Shown: in pieces, positions 1 to 9,407 of the stretch | How the letters are laid out: every line of letters starts with the position of its first letter | Position numbering within the stretch: the stretch's first letter is position 1 | Assembly: GCA_016714445.1 (NCBI GenBank) | Contig: JADJNF010000001.1 | Span: 248,001 to 312,000, forward strand | DNA: 64,000 nt | Direction of reading: 5' to 3' | Source of the DNA: Saprospiraceae bacterium | GTDB lineage: Bacteria > Bacteroidota > Bacteroidia > Chitinophagales > Saprospiraceae | Translations under genes and position numbers: made by a program | Notes under the pieces: model-generated | Seen by the model: only the letters and a program-made list of their open reading frames with translations | Database searches by the model: none | Told to the model about the DNA's origin: nothing

Positions 1-1157
1 AAAATGAGTTTGCATCAAAAAAGGCAATTGATTACTGGCAGGATGTTGATCTCTATGTTGGAGGAACAGAACATGCCGTTGGACACTTGATGTACTCCAG
101 GACCTGGCACAAATTTTTATACGATCTCGGCTTGGTTCCTACGATCGAGCCGTTTAAAAAGTTGGTGAATCAAGGGATGATTACAGCTTATGGATACTAT
201 GCAGAAAATCTTAAATTTGACGATGGCAATACTTTGATCGGAAATATTAAAGACATTAAATCTGACCATAACATACATGTAGGAAGTCCGATTAGACTTG
301 CTTATATTAATGAACATTTGGATAGCCAAAATCGAGTAACTAAAAGTAAGTTTAGTGAGTATATCGAAAGCATAGGAAAACACTTTAATGTATTAAACGA
401 TACTACAAAATATTATTGGGCAAAAGATGATAATGGTGAAGATTATTTCACCGTAAATATCATCCAGGAAAAAATGTCTAAATCAAAGTACAATGTACAG
501 AATCCTGATGAAATAGTAACCAAATATGGAGCCGACTGTTTCCGCATGTATGAAATGTTCCTCGGACCGATCGAACAATCCAAACCTTGGGACACTAAAG
601 GCATCGATGGCGTAAACCGTTTTTTGAGAAAATACTGGAGTTTGTACTTTTCAGAAAAGGGCTGGGAAGTATCCGATGAAGCCCCAACTGCAGAAGAAAA
701 TAAAATTCTCCATACTTCTATAAGGAAAGTCACAGATGATATCGAAAGATTTTCATTCAATACCTGTATCAGTGCATTTATGGTTTGTGTAAATGAATTA
801 AAGAGACTGGAATGCAATAAAAGACAGATATTAGAACCACTGACAATTTTATTGGCACCTTTCGCCCCTTTTATTACAGAAGAGCTGTGGGAAATGTTTG
901 GCAATAAAACGTCTGTTCATTCTGCAGATTACCCTGTATTTCTGGAAAAATATCTTATCCAGGACACTGTGGAATATCCGGTGTGTGTCAATGGCAAAAA
1001 ACGGGATACCGTGGAAGTCAGTGCACAATTATCTCAGGCTGAAATTCAGGCCATTGCTCTTTCTCTGGACAATGTAAAAAAATATGTGGAAGGAAAAGAT
1101 GTGCAGAAAGTGATCGTGGTACCTGGCAGAATGATCAATCTGGTCATAAAAGAGTAA
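1..1157 (+). CDS. leuS: Leucyl-tRNA synthetase, C-terminal part (5' end outside window)
   Basis: Class I aminoacyl-tRNA synthetase that charges tRNA-Leu in the cytoplasm. The reading frame is open from base 3, so the gene enters from the left edge. The first visible residues match the LeuRS catalytic core (YWQDVDLYVGGTEHAVGH, followed by LMYSR), and the KMSKS signature is present as EKMSKSKYN at about 470. The rest is the anticodon-binding helical domain (PLTILLAPFAPFITEELWE) and the small C-terminal domain ending VIVVPGRMINLVIKE. About 385 residues are visible. Nothing looks broken. The next gene is on the same strand 196 bp away, beyond a hairpin repeat, so co-transcription is not obvious. 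Confidence 0.97.
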   Translation, partial: NEFASKKAIDYWQDVDLYVGGTEHAVGHLMYSRTWHKFLYDLGLVPTIEPFKKLVNQGMITAYGYYAENLKFDDGNTLIGNIKDIKSDHNIHVGSPIRLAYINEHLDSQNRVTKSKFSEYIESIGKHFNVLNDTTKYYWAKDDNGEDYFTVNIIQEKMSKSKYNVQNPDEIVTKYGADCFRMYEMFLGPIEQSKPWDTKGIDGVNRFLRKYWSLYFSEKGWEVSDEAPTAEENKILHTSIRKVTDDIERFSFNTCISAFMVCVNELKRLECNKRQILEPLTILLAPFAPFITEELWEMFGNKTSVHSADYPVFLEKYLIQDTVEYPVCVNGKKRDTVEVSAQLSQAEIQAIALSLDNVKKYVEGKDVQKVIVVPGRMINLVIKE

Positions 1158-1170
1158 TAATTATATTTGG

Positions 1171-1315
1171 ATGTTCGTTTATACCGACGAGAATTATTTA
1201 TTCAAAGACGATGATACTCATGTATTCATCGAGACAAATAATTCTGTCGCCATTATACTCAAAATGAATGCATTGGTAAATGAAATTTTTGCAAACAAAT
1301 TTATTTTGAGTATAA
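1171..1315. repeat. Double-hairpin dispersed repeat, copy 1
   Basis: This intergenic element contains two inverted repeats in series. The first pairs CGACGAGAATTATTT (from 1185) with AAATAATTCTGTCG (1236-1249) and has an inner CGATGA/TCATCG stem. The second is a perfect 11-bp pair, ATACTCAAAAT (1255-1265) with ATTTTGAGTAT (1303-1313). The right end (a GCAAAC..AA..TTTATTTTGAGTATA-like block) recurs at 12.4 kb and 35.6 kb. A 50-codon reading frame (1171-1323, ATG to TGA) runs through it, but its bases are the hairpin arms, so I do not call it a gene. Confidence 0.6.
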
Positions 1316-1353
1316 AAATTTGATAAAACATTTTTTATCTCTAACGAACATTA

Positions 1354-2124
1354 ATGGATATCCTTACGCATACTTTTTCGGGCTTTGCCTGTGGTACTGT
1401 TGTTGCTTCTCTGCATCAGGGTTCACTATTTGATAAGGTAGGTATTGTTTTAGCCGGTTCCATAGGTGGTTGTTTACCGGATTTGGATGCCATCAGCTTA
1501 TGGTCTGGATTTGATCAGTATATCGGTAGCGTGCTATCATTACCTTCCGGAAGAGAAATCTATTTTGGAAAATACTGGTATTCTCATCATAGTTTTACCC
1601 ATTCCAAGGTTGGATTAGTATCATTTATAATGACTTTCTCCATATTCATAATTTTTCGAAGATCAGATCAAATAAAAATTTCATCATACCATTTGTTTTG
1701 GCTAATCAGTTTTAGTTCCGGTTATCTGTTACATCTGGTTGAAGACTTACCCACACCATCAGGAAGTTGGGGTGGTATCAACCTTTTTTGGCCACTTACT
1801 AAATATTATGGAGGAACTGGAGAAATATGGTGGTGGAATAACTACGACATTTTTTTGATTGTGGTTATCGTTTGTTTGATAAATGCAGTATTAATGTTAC
1901 TACCAAATCAATTTAATAAAGTAAAAAGATTACTCCCTATTTGTGTACTTGTTTGCGGAATAACTTTGTCTGTTTTCCAGATAAAATCGCGAAATTTTGA
2001 TTTTAACGCATCTTCATTTACAGAGAAAGAACATATTTCTCTTGAGAAACAAAAATTGATTTTGGGAAACAGACTTTTTGAAGTCATGCGTCTTGTTGAT
2101 AAAGCTGTAATGCTAAATTTTTAA
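1354..2124 (+). CDS. YdjM/YbcI-like (DUF457) membrane-bound metal-dependent hydrolase
   Basis: 256 residues. The N-terminus MDILTHTFSGFACG plus GCLPDLDAI and YSHHSFTHS are the hallmark His/Asp motifs of the DUF457 'membrane-bound metal-dependent hydrolase' family (YdjM-like). A later HLVEDLPTPSG supplies another His and Asp typical of the family. At least four hydrophobic segments (about residues 13-40, 88-105, 120-138 and 162-200) indicate an inner-membrane protein. The substrate is unknown for the family. It lies between the leuS-side repeat and the oxidoreductase operon, with 178 bp before the next gene. The ATG at 1354 has no Shine-Dalgarno sequence, as usual here. Confidence 0.75.
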   Translation: MDILTHTFSGFACGTVVASLHQGSLFDKVGIVLAGSIGGCLPDLDAISLWSGFDQYIGSVLSLPSGREIYFGKYWYSHHSFTHSKVGLVSFIMTFSIFIIFRRSDQIKISSYHLFWLISFSSGYLLHLVEDLPTPSGSWGGINLFWPLTKYYGGTGEIWWWNNYDIFLIVVIVCLINAVLMLLPNQFNKVKRLLPICVLVCGITLSVFQIKSRNFDFNASSFTEKEHISLEKQKLILGNRLFEVMRLVDKAVMLNF

Positions 2125-2302
2125 ATACTGCAAAATGGTATAAGCTGAGAATAAAATTGTCTGAAATAACCTGAACATATGATCTTCGTCTCTTTCAAAT
2201 ATTTAATTGGTTTAAAAATTTCATGAACTAATGAAAAATGATAAATTTGTCGCACTTATTTTTATAAATTTCAGAAATTGAAAATAATAGTTAACTTTTC
2301 CT

Positions 2303-4087
2303 ATGCAACCGACAAATTATAAAGACCCGGAGTACTATCATAAAGTAGTTGATTGCCAGTATGCATGCCCGGCACATACTCCTGTCCCTGAGTACATAAG
2401 ACTAATAGCAGCAGGTAAATATACGGAAGCCTATATGGTCAATTGGGAGTCAAATGTGTTTCCCGGAATATTGGGTAGAACCTGTGATCGGCCTTGCGAA
2501 CCAGCTTGTCGTCGTGGTCGGGTGGAAGACGAGCCTGTTGCTATATGTAGGTTAAAGCGAGTTGCTGCAGACAATAAAGATGATATCAGTCATCTCTTAC
2601 CCGATATACCCAGCATTAAAAACGGAAAAAAAATAGCCCTTATCGGTGCAGGTCCAGCTTCTTTATCCGTGGCCAGAGATCTTGCACCATTGGGTTATGA
2701 GTTGCATATCTATGACAATCAGAATAAGGGAGGAGGCATGATGCGAAGCCAAATCCCATCTTTCAGACTGCCTGCCGAAGTACTTGATCAGGAAGTAAAT
2801 TATATTCTTGATATGGATATAGTTACACATTTTAATACTTATGTAACCAGTCTGAGAGAAATTATCAACAAAAATTATGATGCAGTATTTGTAGGTACAG
2901 GTGCGCCAAGGGGTAAAGATTTGATCATACCAGGAAGAGAAGAAGGCAAGGCAAATATACATGTGGGTATTGAGTGGCTGGCAAGTGTAGCTTTTGAACA
3001 TACACACAAAATAGGAAAAAGAGTTATAGTACTTGGTGGTGGGAATACTGCCATGGATTGTTGTCGTACATCAAGACGGCTTGGAGGTGAAGACGTAAAG
3101 GTAATCGTTCGTAGCCCTTTTAAGGAGATGAAGGCTTCACCATGGGAAAAAGAAGATGCAATACATGAAGACATTCCGATCATTGATAATCATGTGCCAA
3201 AAAGTTTTGTAATAGAAAACAACAGACTTACAGGCATGATGTTTGAAAAAGTAAGTGCCGTGTATGAAAACGGAAAAAGGAAACTGGTACCAACTGGTGA
3301 GCCGGATGTATTTTATCCTGCTGATGATGTGATCATTGCTGTAGGTCAGGAAAATAGATTTGAATGGATAGAACGTGATCTCGGAATTGAGTTTGACCAA
3401 TGGGAGATGCCTGTAATTGATGAAACCACTTTTGCATCTTCCCGACTCGGTGTATTTTTTGGCGGAGATGCTGCTCTAGGTCCAAAAAATGTGATTACAG
3501 CAGTAGCTCAGGGACACCAAGCTGCTATTTCTATTGATATGTTTTGTAACGAACAGGATATCAGTCAGCGTCCGGCACCTGATGTGAAATTATTCAACAC
3601 TAAGATGGGTATACACGAATGGAGCTACGACAACGATATTGCAGCTGATATAAGATATATTGTACCACAGGCAGACAAAAAAATAACTTTGGCCGACCGT
3701 AAAAAGGAGGTAGAATTGGGTTTTGATATGAAAACTGCTTTTAAGGAAGCGCAGAGATGTCTAAATTGTGATGTACAAACTGTATTTACAGAAAATAAAT
3801 GTATTGAATGTGATGCTTGTATGGATATTTGCCCTACAAGTTGCATTACATTTACTATGAATGAAGACAATGAAGACACTTTAAGAATGAAACTTTTGGT
3901 ACCTGCTGTAAATAAAGATCAGGATTTGTTGGTTTCTGATATCCTGAAAACAGGAAAAGTAATGGTAAAAGACGAAGACATGTGCTTGCACTGTGGTCTT
4001 TGTGCTGAACGTTGCCCAACAGCAGCGTGGGATATGAAACAATTTTTATATAATACTGCCAAAGCAGGTCATCTTTGTTACGCATGA
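2303..4087 (+). CDS. GltD-like FAD/NAD(P) oxidoreductase with C-terminal 2[4Fe-4S] ferredoxin domain
   Basis: 594 residues. The N-terminal domain carries the Cys-rich motifs of glutamate synthase small-subunit/NfnB-type flavoproteins (CQYACPAH, residues 18-24; CDRPCEPACRRG, 61-72). An FAD-binding GAGPAS lies near residue 115 and an NAD(P)-binding VLGGGNTAMDCCR near 243-255. The C-terminus adds two [4Fe-4S] motifs, CIECDACMDICP starting at residue 499 and CLHCGLCAERCP starting at about 560. The stop codon overlaps the ATG of the 2-oxoacid oxidoreductase alpha gene (ATGA, 4084-4087), so the products are translationally coupled. I infer that it passes electrons between the oxidoreductase and NAD(P)H. 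It is unlikely to be a genuine glutamate synthase subunit because no gltB is adjacent. Confidence 0.85.
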   Translation: MQPTNYKDPEYYHKVVDCQYACPAHTPVPEYIRLIAAGKYTEAYMVNWESNVFPGILGRTCDRPCEPACRRGRVEDEPVAICRLKRVAADNKDDISHLLPDIPSIKNGKKIALIGAGPASLSVARDLAPLGYELHIYDNQNKGGGMMRSQIPSFRLPAEVLDQEVNYILDMDIVTHFNTYVTSLREIINKNYDAVFVGTGAPRGKDLIIPGREEGKANIHVGIEWLASVAFEHTHKIGKRVIVLGGGNTAMDCCRTSRRLGGEDVKVIVRSPFKEMKASPWEKEDAIHEDIPIIDNHVPKSFVIENNRLTGMMFEKVSAVYENGKRKLVPTGEPDVFYPADDVIIAVGQENRFEWIERDLGIEFDQWEMPVIDETTFASSRLGVFFGGDAALGPKNVITAVAQGHQAAISIDMFCNEQDISQRPAPDVKLFNTKMGIHEWSYDNDIAADIRYIVPQADKKITLADRKKEVELGFDMKTAFKEAQRCLNCDVQTVFTENKCIECDACMDICPTSCITFTMNEDNEDTLRMKLLVPAVNKDQDLLVSDILKTGKVMVKDEDMCLHCGLCAERCPTAAWDMKQFLYNTAKAGHLCYA

Positions 4088-5889
4088 GTAGAGTAAACGA
4101 TTTTGTTGTAAGATTTGCCAATGTCAATGGTACCGGATCAGCCAGTGCCAACTATCTTTTTGCCAAATCAATATTTAGAATGGGAGTTCCCGTTTCTGCA
4201 AAAAATATTTTTCCATCCAACATCCAGGGACTGCCTACATGGTACGAAGTAAGAGTGAGTGAAAAAGGATATTTAGGTAGAAAAGCGGGAATTGACATCA
4301 TGGTTTGTGTAAATCCGCAAAGTATGAAAAAGGATATCGCCAGCGTCAGGTCAGGCGGATATTTTCTGTATGATAGTACCAAGACACTGCATGATGAATT
4401 CCTTCGTGATGATATCCAATTTATTGGTGTGCCTATCATGGATATTTGCAATCGTGAGTTTACAGATCCCAGACAAAAACAGTTGTTTAAAAACATCGTT
4501 TATGTGGGAGCTTTGTCCCAATTACTTAATATTGAAGTAAATGTAATTGAAAGTCTTTTCGGAGATCAGTTTAAAGGGAAAGAAAAACTTATAGCCCCAA
4601 ATATGAAAGCTTTTCAATTGGGAAGGGAATTCATAAAGGACAACTTTAATTATCCATTGGAATTTTACGTAGAACGCCGTGATCTGGTAAAAGACTCCAT
4701 CATGATAGATGGAAATGCTGCTGCAGGTCTTGGAGCTGTATATGGAGGTGCATCTGTAGTTGCCTGGTATCCTATCACTCCATCTACATCATTGGTCAGT
4801 TCTTTTGAAGAATATGCAAGAAAACTCAGGATAGATCCGGTAAGCGGGAAAAACAATTTCTCCATCGTACAAGCTGAAGATGAACTAGCAGCCATTGGGA
4901 TGGCAATCGGTGCCAACTGGAATGGAGCCAGGTCCTTTACTGCAACAAGCGGGCCCGGGATTTCTTTGATGAGTGAATTTCTTGGGTTGGCCTATTACGC
5001 TGAGATTCCTGTGGTGTTGGTCGACGTACAACGATCCGGACCATCTACAGGTATGCCGACCCGAACCCAGCAATCTGATATTCTGTCTACAGCTTATGCA
5101 TCACATGGAGATACCAAACATGTCTTACTGATACCATCCACACCAACAGAATGTTTTACTATGATGGCTGATGCATTTGATTATGCAGAGGAATTACAAA
5201 CACCTGTCATCATGCTTACTGATCTTGACCTTGGTATGAATGAACACATGACTGAACCATTTCATTGGGATGACACAAGAATATATAATCGAGGTAAAGT
5301 ACTGACAGCCGAACAACTGGACTCTCTACCGGAATGGGGTCGATACAAGGATATGGATGGTGACGGCATTCCATATAGGACGATCCCAGGCACACACCCA
5401 TCAAAAGGTTCTTACTTTACCAGAGGCAGCTCTCATGACGAAAATGCAGCTTATTCTGAAGACTCTGCAACATATGTTCGCATCATGGACAGACTACTCA
5501 GAAAATTAGAAACAGCCAAAAAGATGATTCCTACTCCTCAGTTCTATCAATCAGGTAAAAACTCAGACACAGCTATCATATTTTATGGGACATCCATGCA
5601 TGCAGCAGAAGAAGCCATTGATATTTTAAAAAATGAAGGCACATCAATTGACGCCATGAGACTCAAATCATTCCCTTTCTGTGATGAAGTAGGTGAATTC
5701 ATTGATCGATATGAAAAAGTATTTGTCATCGAACAAAACAGGGATGCTCAAATGAGAGCTTTACTCATAAACGAGTTGGAAATCCACCCTAAAAAGCTCA
5801 TAAAAGTGCTTAATTATGACGGCACACCCATCACTGCCGATTTTATTCTTAAAAACATACATCAATCTCTGTTACAACCCATCAACTAA
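4084..5889 (+). CDS. 2-oxoacid:ferredoxin oxidoreductase, fused gamma-alpha subunit
   Basis: 601 residues from the ATG at 4084; an upstream in-frame TTG at 4075 is less likely. Residues 1-185 are the gamma domain (VVRFANVNGTGSASANYLFAK; GLPTWYEVRVS). The alpha domain follows, with PITPSTSL, SGPGISLMSE and RSGPSTGMPTRTQQSD, which bind thiamine diphosphate and close the active site at the subunit interface. The gamma-alpha fusion is typical of KorA-type enzymes acting on 2-oxoglutarate and relatives, but substrate cannot be read from sequence. It sits between the GltD-like gene (4-bp overlap) and the beta subunit (6-bp gap). The three genes form one operon for oxidative decarboxylation of a 2-oxoacid to acyl-CoA. 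Confidence 0.9.
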   Translation: MSRVNDFVVRFANVNGTGSASANYLFAKSIFRMGVPVSAKNIFPSNIQGLPTWYEVRVSEKGYLGRKAGIDIMVCVNPQSMKKDIASVRSGGYFLYDSTKTLHDEFLRDDIQFIGVPIMDICNREFTDPRQKQLFKNIVYVGALSQLLNIEVNVIESLFGDQFKGKEKLIAPNMKAFQLGREFIKDNFNYPLEFYVERRDLVKDSIMIDGNAAAGLGAVYGGASVVAWYPITPSTSLVSSFEEYARKLRIDPVSGKNNFSIVQAEDELAAIGMAIGANWNGARSFTATSGPGISLMSEFLGLAYYAEIPVVLVDVQRSGPSTGMPTRTQQSDILSTAYASHGDTKHVLLIPSTPTECFTMMADAFDYAEELQTPVIMLTDLDLGMNEHMTEPFHWDDTRIYNRGKVLTAEQLDSLPEWGRYKDMDGDGIPYRTIPGTHPSKGSYFTRGSSHDENAAYSEDSATYVRIMDRLLRKLETAKKMIPTPQFYQSGKNSDTAIIFYGTSMHAAEEAIDILKNEGTSIDAMRLKSFPFCDEVGEFIDRYEKVFVIEQNRDAQMRALLINELEIHPKKLIKVLNYDGTPITADFILKNIHQSLLQPIN

Positions 5890-5895
5890 ACTAAC

Positions 5896-6948
5896 ATGAC
5901 ATACATAAAACCCAAATTTGCTCATCCCAGACTTCCAAAAAATAATCTTGGCTATACAAGAAAAGAGTACGAAGGATCTTTGTCTACCCTTTGCGCTGGT
6001 TGTGGACATGATTCCATAAGCGCCGCAATCGTGGATGCTTGCTTTGAGCTAAATATCGAGCCACATCGGGTAGCAAAGATGTCAGGAATAGGTTGTTCAT
6101 CCAAAACACCGGCATACTTTCTTAGTAATTCCCATGGATTTAATGCAGTCCATGGCAGAATGCCTTCTGTCACTACAGGTGCAAATCTGGCAAACAGGTC
6201 AATGATTTATCTTGGTGTATCAGGAGACGGAGATACGGCATCTATAGGAATGGGTCAATTTGCTCATGTAGTCCGAAGAAATCTTAACATGACCTATATC
6301 GTGATGAATAATGGCTGTTATGGACTTACCAAAGGTCAGGATTCTGCGACAGCTGATTATGGATCTATCTCGAAATCAGGTAATATGAATTCATTTGAAG
6401 GCATCGATTTATGTGCTTTGGCTATAGAACTCGGAGCCACTTATGTAGCACAAAGTTTCAGTGGAGACAAAGGTCAGTTAATACCATTGATAAAAGCGGC
6501 CCTCTCACATTCGGGATTCTCTTTGATTAATGTGGTGTCACCTTGCGTCACATTTAATAATAATCCAGGATCTACCAAGTCTTATGATTATGTCCGCGAG
6601 CATAACGAAGCACTATCCAGCCTTGATTTTGTTCCCGTAAAGGAAGAAATAATCACAGACTACGATCATTCTAAAGTAAAAATGGTAGAATTACATGATG
6701 GTTCGATGATTAAACTGCATAAGTTGTCTCCTGAATGGGATCCTGAAAATAAACTCTCCATCATGACAGCGCTGCACCATGCGCGCGAAAAACACGAAAT
6801 ACTCACTGGATTACTTTACATAGATAACGAAAGCATAGAACTAAATGAATTACTAAATACAACTCAAACGCCTCTCAATCTATTGACAGAAAAAGAATTG
6901 TGTCCGGGAAGTGCAGTATTGGATAAGATATGCGCAGAGTTGAGATAA
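5896..6948 (+). CDS. 2-oxoacid:ferredoxin oxidoreductase, beta subunit (ThDP-binding)
   Basis: 350 residues. LCAGCGHDSI and GIGCSSKTP provide cluster-ligand and ThDP-site cysteines. GDGDTASIGMGQFAHVVRR with a downstream NNGCYGLTKGQ is the ThDP/Mg-binding motif of OFOR beta subunits. The alpha gene ends only 6 bp upstream. The enzyme makes acyl-CoA, CO2 and reduced ferredoxin in the cytoplasm. A separate pyruvate dehydrogenase E1 alpha gene at 46.2 kb makes 2-oxoglutarate at least as likely a substrate as pyruvate (inference). The gene ends the operon; the next gene converges from the other strand. Confidence 0.92.
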   Translation: MTYIKPKFAHPRLPKNNLGYTRKEYEGSLSTLCAGCGHDSISAAIVDACFELNIEPHRVAKMSGIGCSSKTPAYFLSNSHGFNAVHGRMPSVTTGANLANRSMIYLGVSGDGDTASIGMGQFAHVVRRNLNMTYIVMNNGCYGLTKGQDSATADYGSISKSGNMNSFEGIDLCALAIELGATYVAQSFSGDKGQLIPLIKAALSHSGFSLINVVSPCVTFNNNPGSTKSYDYVREHNEALSSLDFVPVKEEIITDYDHSKVKMVELHDGSMIKLHKLSPEWDPENKLSIMTALHHAREKHEILTGLLYIDNESIELNELLNTTQTPLNLLTEKELCPGSAVLDKICAELR

Positions 6949-7024
6949 ATGACTGTATTTTAACTCAGTAACACAATTTAATCTGAATAATACACAGAAG
7001 ATAATTTATATTGTGTTAAGAATT

Positions 7025-9397
7025 TTAATATTCAAACATCGTTCTTGCTCCAAAAACCCTGCCAGCTGTCTTCGTATATTTTGCATCAATTTTTACCGTA
7101 ATTTTATCTTTACCATTTACCCATTCCTTAGGTAAAGGGTATATTTTATTATAAAATTTTCCTATAACACCACCGTGTAATTCTTCTGTGATTAATTTTT
7201 GACCATCTACCAAAATATCAAATTTTCGGTCTTTATCATCACCTATGTAGGTAAGCAGCAAAGTAGTGCTGTGTTTTTCTGAAGGTAATAATTTCATTTC
7301 GAATGAAAAAAAATGTCCTGCTCTCGCTTCCCGTCCATTTACACCCATTGCATCACTTATATAGGATCTGTCGCTGGCTATCAGATGATGGTCACGTTCC
7401 GGTTGCATCTCCCCCACTCTGAAATTATCCATTGTTCTGTCTTCGATATCCTGTTGTTCCTTCTTCTGTTTTTCGTACGCTTCTTTTTGACTTTCCCATT
7501 GTTCTTCTGAAAAATAATCCCAATATACATTATAGTGCTGTTCATAGGTTTTGTAAAAAGGCAGAAGATGTACATCAAATGGTTTACAAATACTTTTTGT
7601 CATGAATGATAGTGGTTTTCCTTCATCAGGAACAAGCCAGTCTTTAACATTTCGATTGTCAGTGAGCAATACCGGGATGCCCATGATGTCAGGCATGGTA
7701 TCTCCCAGCTGTCCTGCCAGAACTAAAGGTCCATACAGCAACGCAATCCTGTCTTTATTATCTGGCATACTTTCATGATACAACTCCATAGGCATTTTAA
7801 CTAATAACTCATCCCCGTTTTTCCATATTCTTTCAAAGACAGCAAAACCATTTTCTTCTCTTGATGGCTGAAGACTTTTACCATTTAAAAAGTATAGTAT
7901 TTCATTTTTTGACCACCAGGGTTTTCGTATCTTTACAGGAAAGCTATTTTCTTTTTTCAACTCTAACTTTATCAAGGTATTACCTGACTCAGGGTAGGAA
8001 GTTTCCTGAGTGATTACTGCCTTTTTTCTCTTCCATTTTAATACAGAAGGTATAAATAAATTGACAAACAAACTTCCATCTTCTCCTTCAGAGTAAATTC
8101 CTTCTCCATACTTTGCATGATTCTCCATTCCACTTCCTACACAACAAGTGAATGTATTAAGGGCATCACTAAATACTTTCTTTGCTCCCATTCGAAGCGG
8201 CACAAAATATGTCATCATACCACTTTCAGGATGTTGTGATGCCAATATGTGATTGTAAAGCGCTCTTTCGTAGTAGTCACCGAGTTCAGATGTAGGCTGC
8301 CAACTAAACAAATGTCTTGTAAGCTTAAGCATGTTGTACGTATTGCATGTTTCGCAAGTGTTGTCACTTAAACGATCATTGAGTTTGTCCTGATCACCAC
8401 AATACTCATAGTTGCTGTTGCCACCGATGACATAACTATGATGATGCGTCATGGTTTCCCAAAAGAATGAAGCTATGGTTTTATCTCTGTCGTTTCCTGT
8501 TAATTCATACTGACGGGCGCTCCCTATGGCCTTGGGTACATTGGTATTCGAATGTTTTCCCGGCAACGGGTCTACTTTTTCTGAAAGCGGCTTCATCACA
8601 AAATCGTCAAAAAAACGGTATGAAGTATTTAGATACTTTTTATTGCCGGTGACAGCATATAGATTTGCCAAAACATCGTTCATGCCTCCCCATTCGCAGC
8701 GCAACATATTTTGCAATTGTTCTGCAGACAGGTTTTTAAGTGTATTCTCTGTCCAGTCGGCCATCCCTTTCAAAGCTTTTAAGGCCTTTTTATTGTTGCA
8801 GTGCATATATACATCAAATAGTCCAGCCATTACTTTATGAACAGTATACCAAGGACTCCACCCGCCATTCAGATCAAAACCGCTGCTCTTAATTTCGCCC
8901 TTTGCCACTTTGCCAAATATTTCATCTTCATTGGGAATCGCACCGATGTAACCTGTTTTTCGTGCCTCCTGACAACGGATTAATTCCTCAATGATATAAT
9001 CTGCTTTAGCTTTAAAACGTTTATCCATTGTAGAACTATACATCATAGCACATGCCGAAAGATAGTGTCCTAGTGTATGACCTGACAAACCTTCACTTTC
9101 CCAGCCACCGTACACCTGACCTTTGGTCGGCAAACCGGCATTTTTGTGAAAACGATGGAGTAATCGGTCAGGTTCTAAAGACAATAAATAGGCTGCGTCT
9201 TTATCCATAGCATGTTTAAAAGGACTTCCAGGAAGCAATGTCACATCTTTTAATGCAAAGGAAAAGGCTTTAGCGCCAATAGCATCGGGTACTTTTATTT
9301 TATTGTTTTTAAGTTCAGAAATATAAGACTGAGATTTCAAAGAGTGCCCAAATTGACAACATACTGCTATATATAAACAAATGACATATCTTCCCAT
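7025..9397 (-). CDS. Secreted beta-L-arabinofuranosidase-like glycosidase (DUF1680, GH127/GH146 clan)
   Basis: 790 residues from the ATG at 9397; a TTG at 9406 is possible but would crowd the upstream stop. An N-terminal hydrophobic signal (GRYVICLYIAVCCQFG) indicates export. The catalytic domain has FALKDVTLLPGSPF, YGGWESEGLSGHTLGHYLSA and the zinc/thiol centre: ETC with Glu349 and Cys351, then Cys418-Cys419 in FTCCVGSG. In the characterised enzyme HypBA1 the equivalents are Glu338, Cys340, Cys417 and Cys418, the last being next to the Cys417 nucleophile. A beta-rich C-terminal region follows. It looks more like the GH146-type subgroup than the next two genes (inference). It starts 10 bp after the upstream gene stops, so both are in one operon. 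Confidence 0.85.
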   Translation of the reverse strand: MGRYVICLYIAVCCQFGHSLKSQSYISELKNNKIKVPDAIGAKAFSFALKDVTLLPGSPFKHAMDKDAAYLLSLEPDRLLHRFHKNAGLPTKGQVYGGWESEGLSGHTLGHYLSACAMMYSSTMDKRFKAKADYIIEELIRCQEARKTGYIGAIPNEDEIFGKVAKGEIKSSGFDLNGGWSPWYTVHKVMAGLFDVYMHCNNKKALKALKGMADWTENTLKNLSAEQLQNMLRCEWGGMNDVLANLYAVTGNKKYLNTSYRFFDDFVMKPLSEKVDPLPGKHSNTNVPKAIGSARQYELTGNDRDKTIASFFWETMTHHHSYVIGGNSNYEYCGDQDKLNDRLSDNTCETCNTYNMLKLTRHLFSWQPTSELGDYYERALYNHILASQHPESGMMTYFVPLRMGAKKVFSDALNTFTCCVGSGMENHAKYGEGIYSEGEDGSLFVNLFIPSVLKWKRKKAVITQETSYPESGNTLIKLELKKENSFPVKIRKPWWSKNEILYFLNGKSLQPSREENGFAVFERIWKNGDELLVKMPMELYHESMPDNKDRIALLYGPLVLAGQLGDTMPDIMGIPVLLTDNRNVKDWLVPDEGKPLSFMTKSICKPFDVHLLPFYKTYEQHYNVYWDYFSEEQWESQKEAYEKQKKEQQDIEDRTMDNFRVGEMQPERDHHLIASDRSYISDAMGVNGREARAGHFFSFEMKLLPSEKHSTTLLLTYIGDDKDRKFDILVDGQKLITEELHGGVIGKFYNKIYPLPKEWVNGKDKITVKIDAKYTKTAGRVFGARTMFEY

Positions 9398-9407
9398 GAA
9401 AAACAAG

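Noticed and set aside
1171..1323. A 50-codon frame between leuS and the YdjM-like gene
   Set aside because: It is made of the arms of the double-hairpin repeat; the other copies of the repeat do not preserve the frame.
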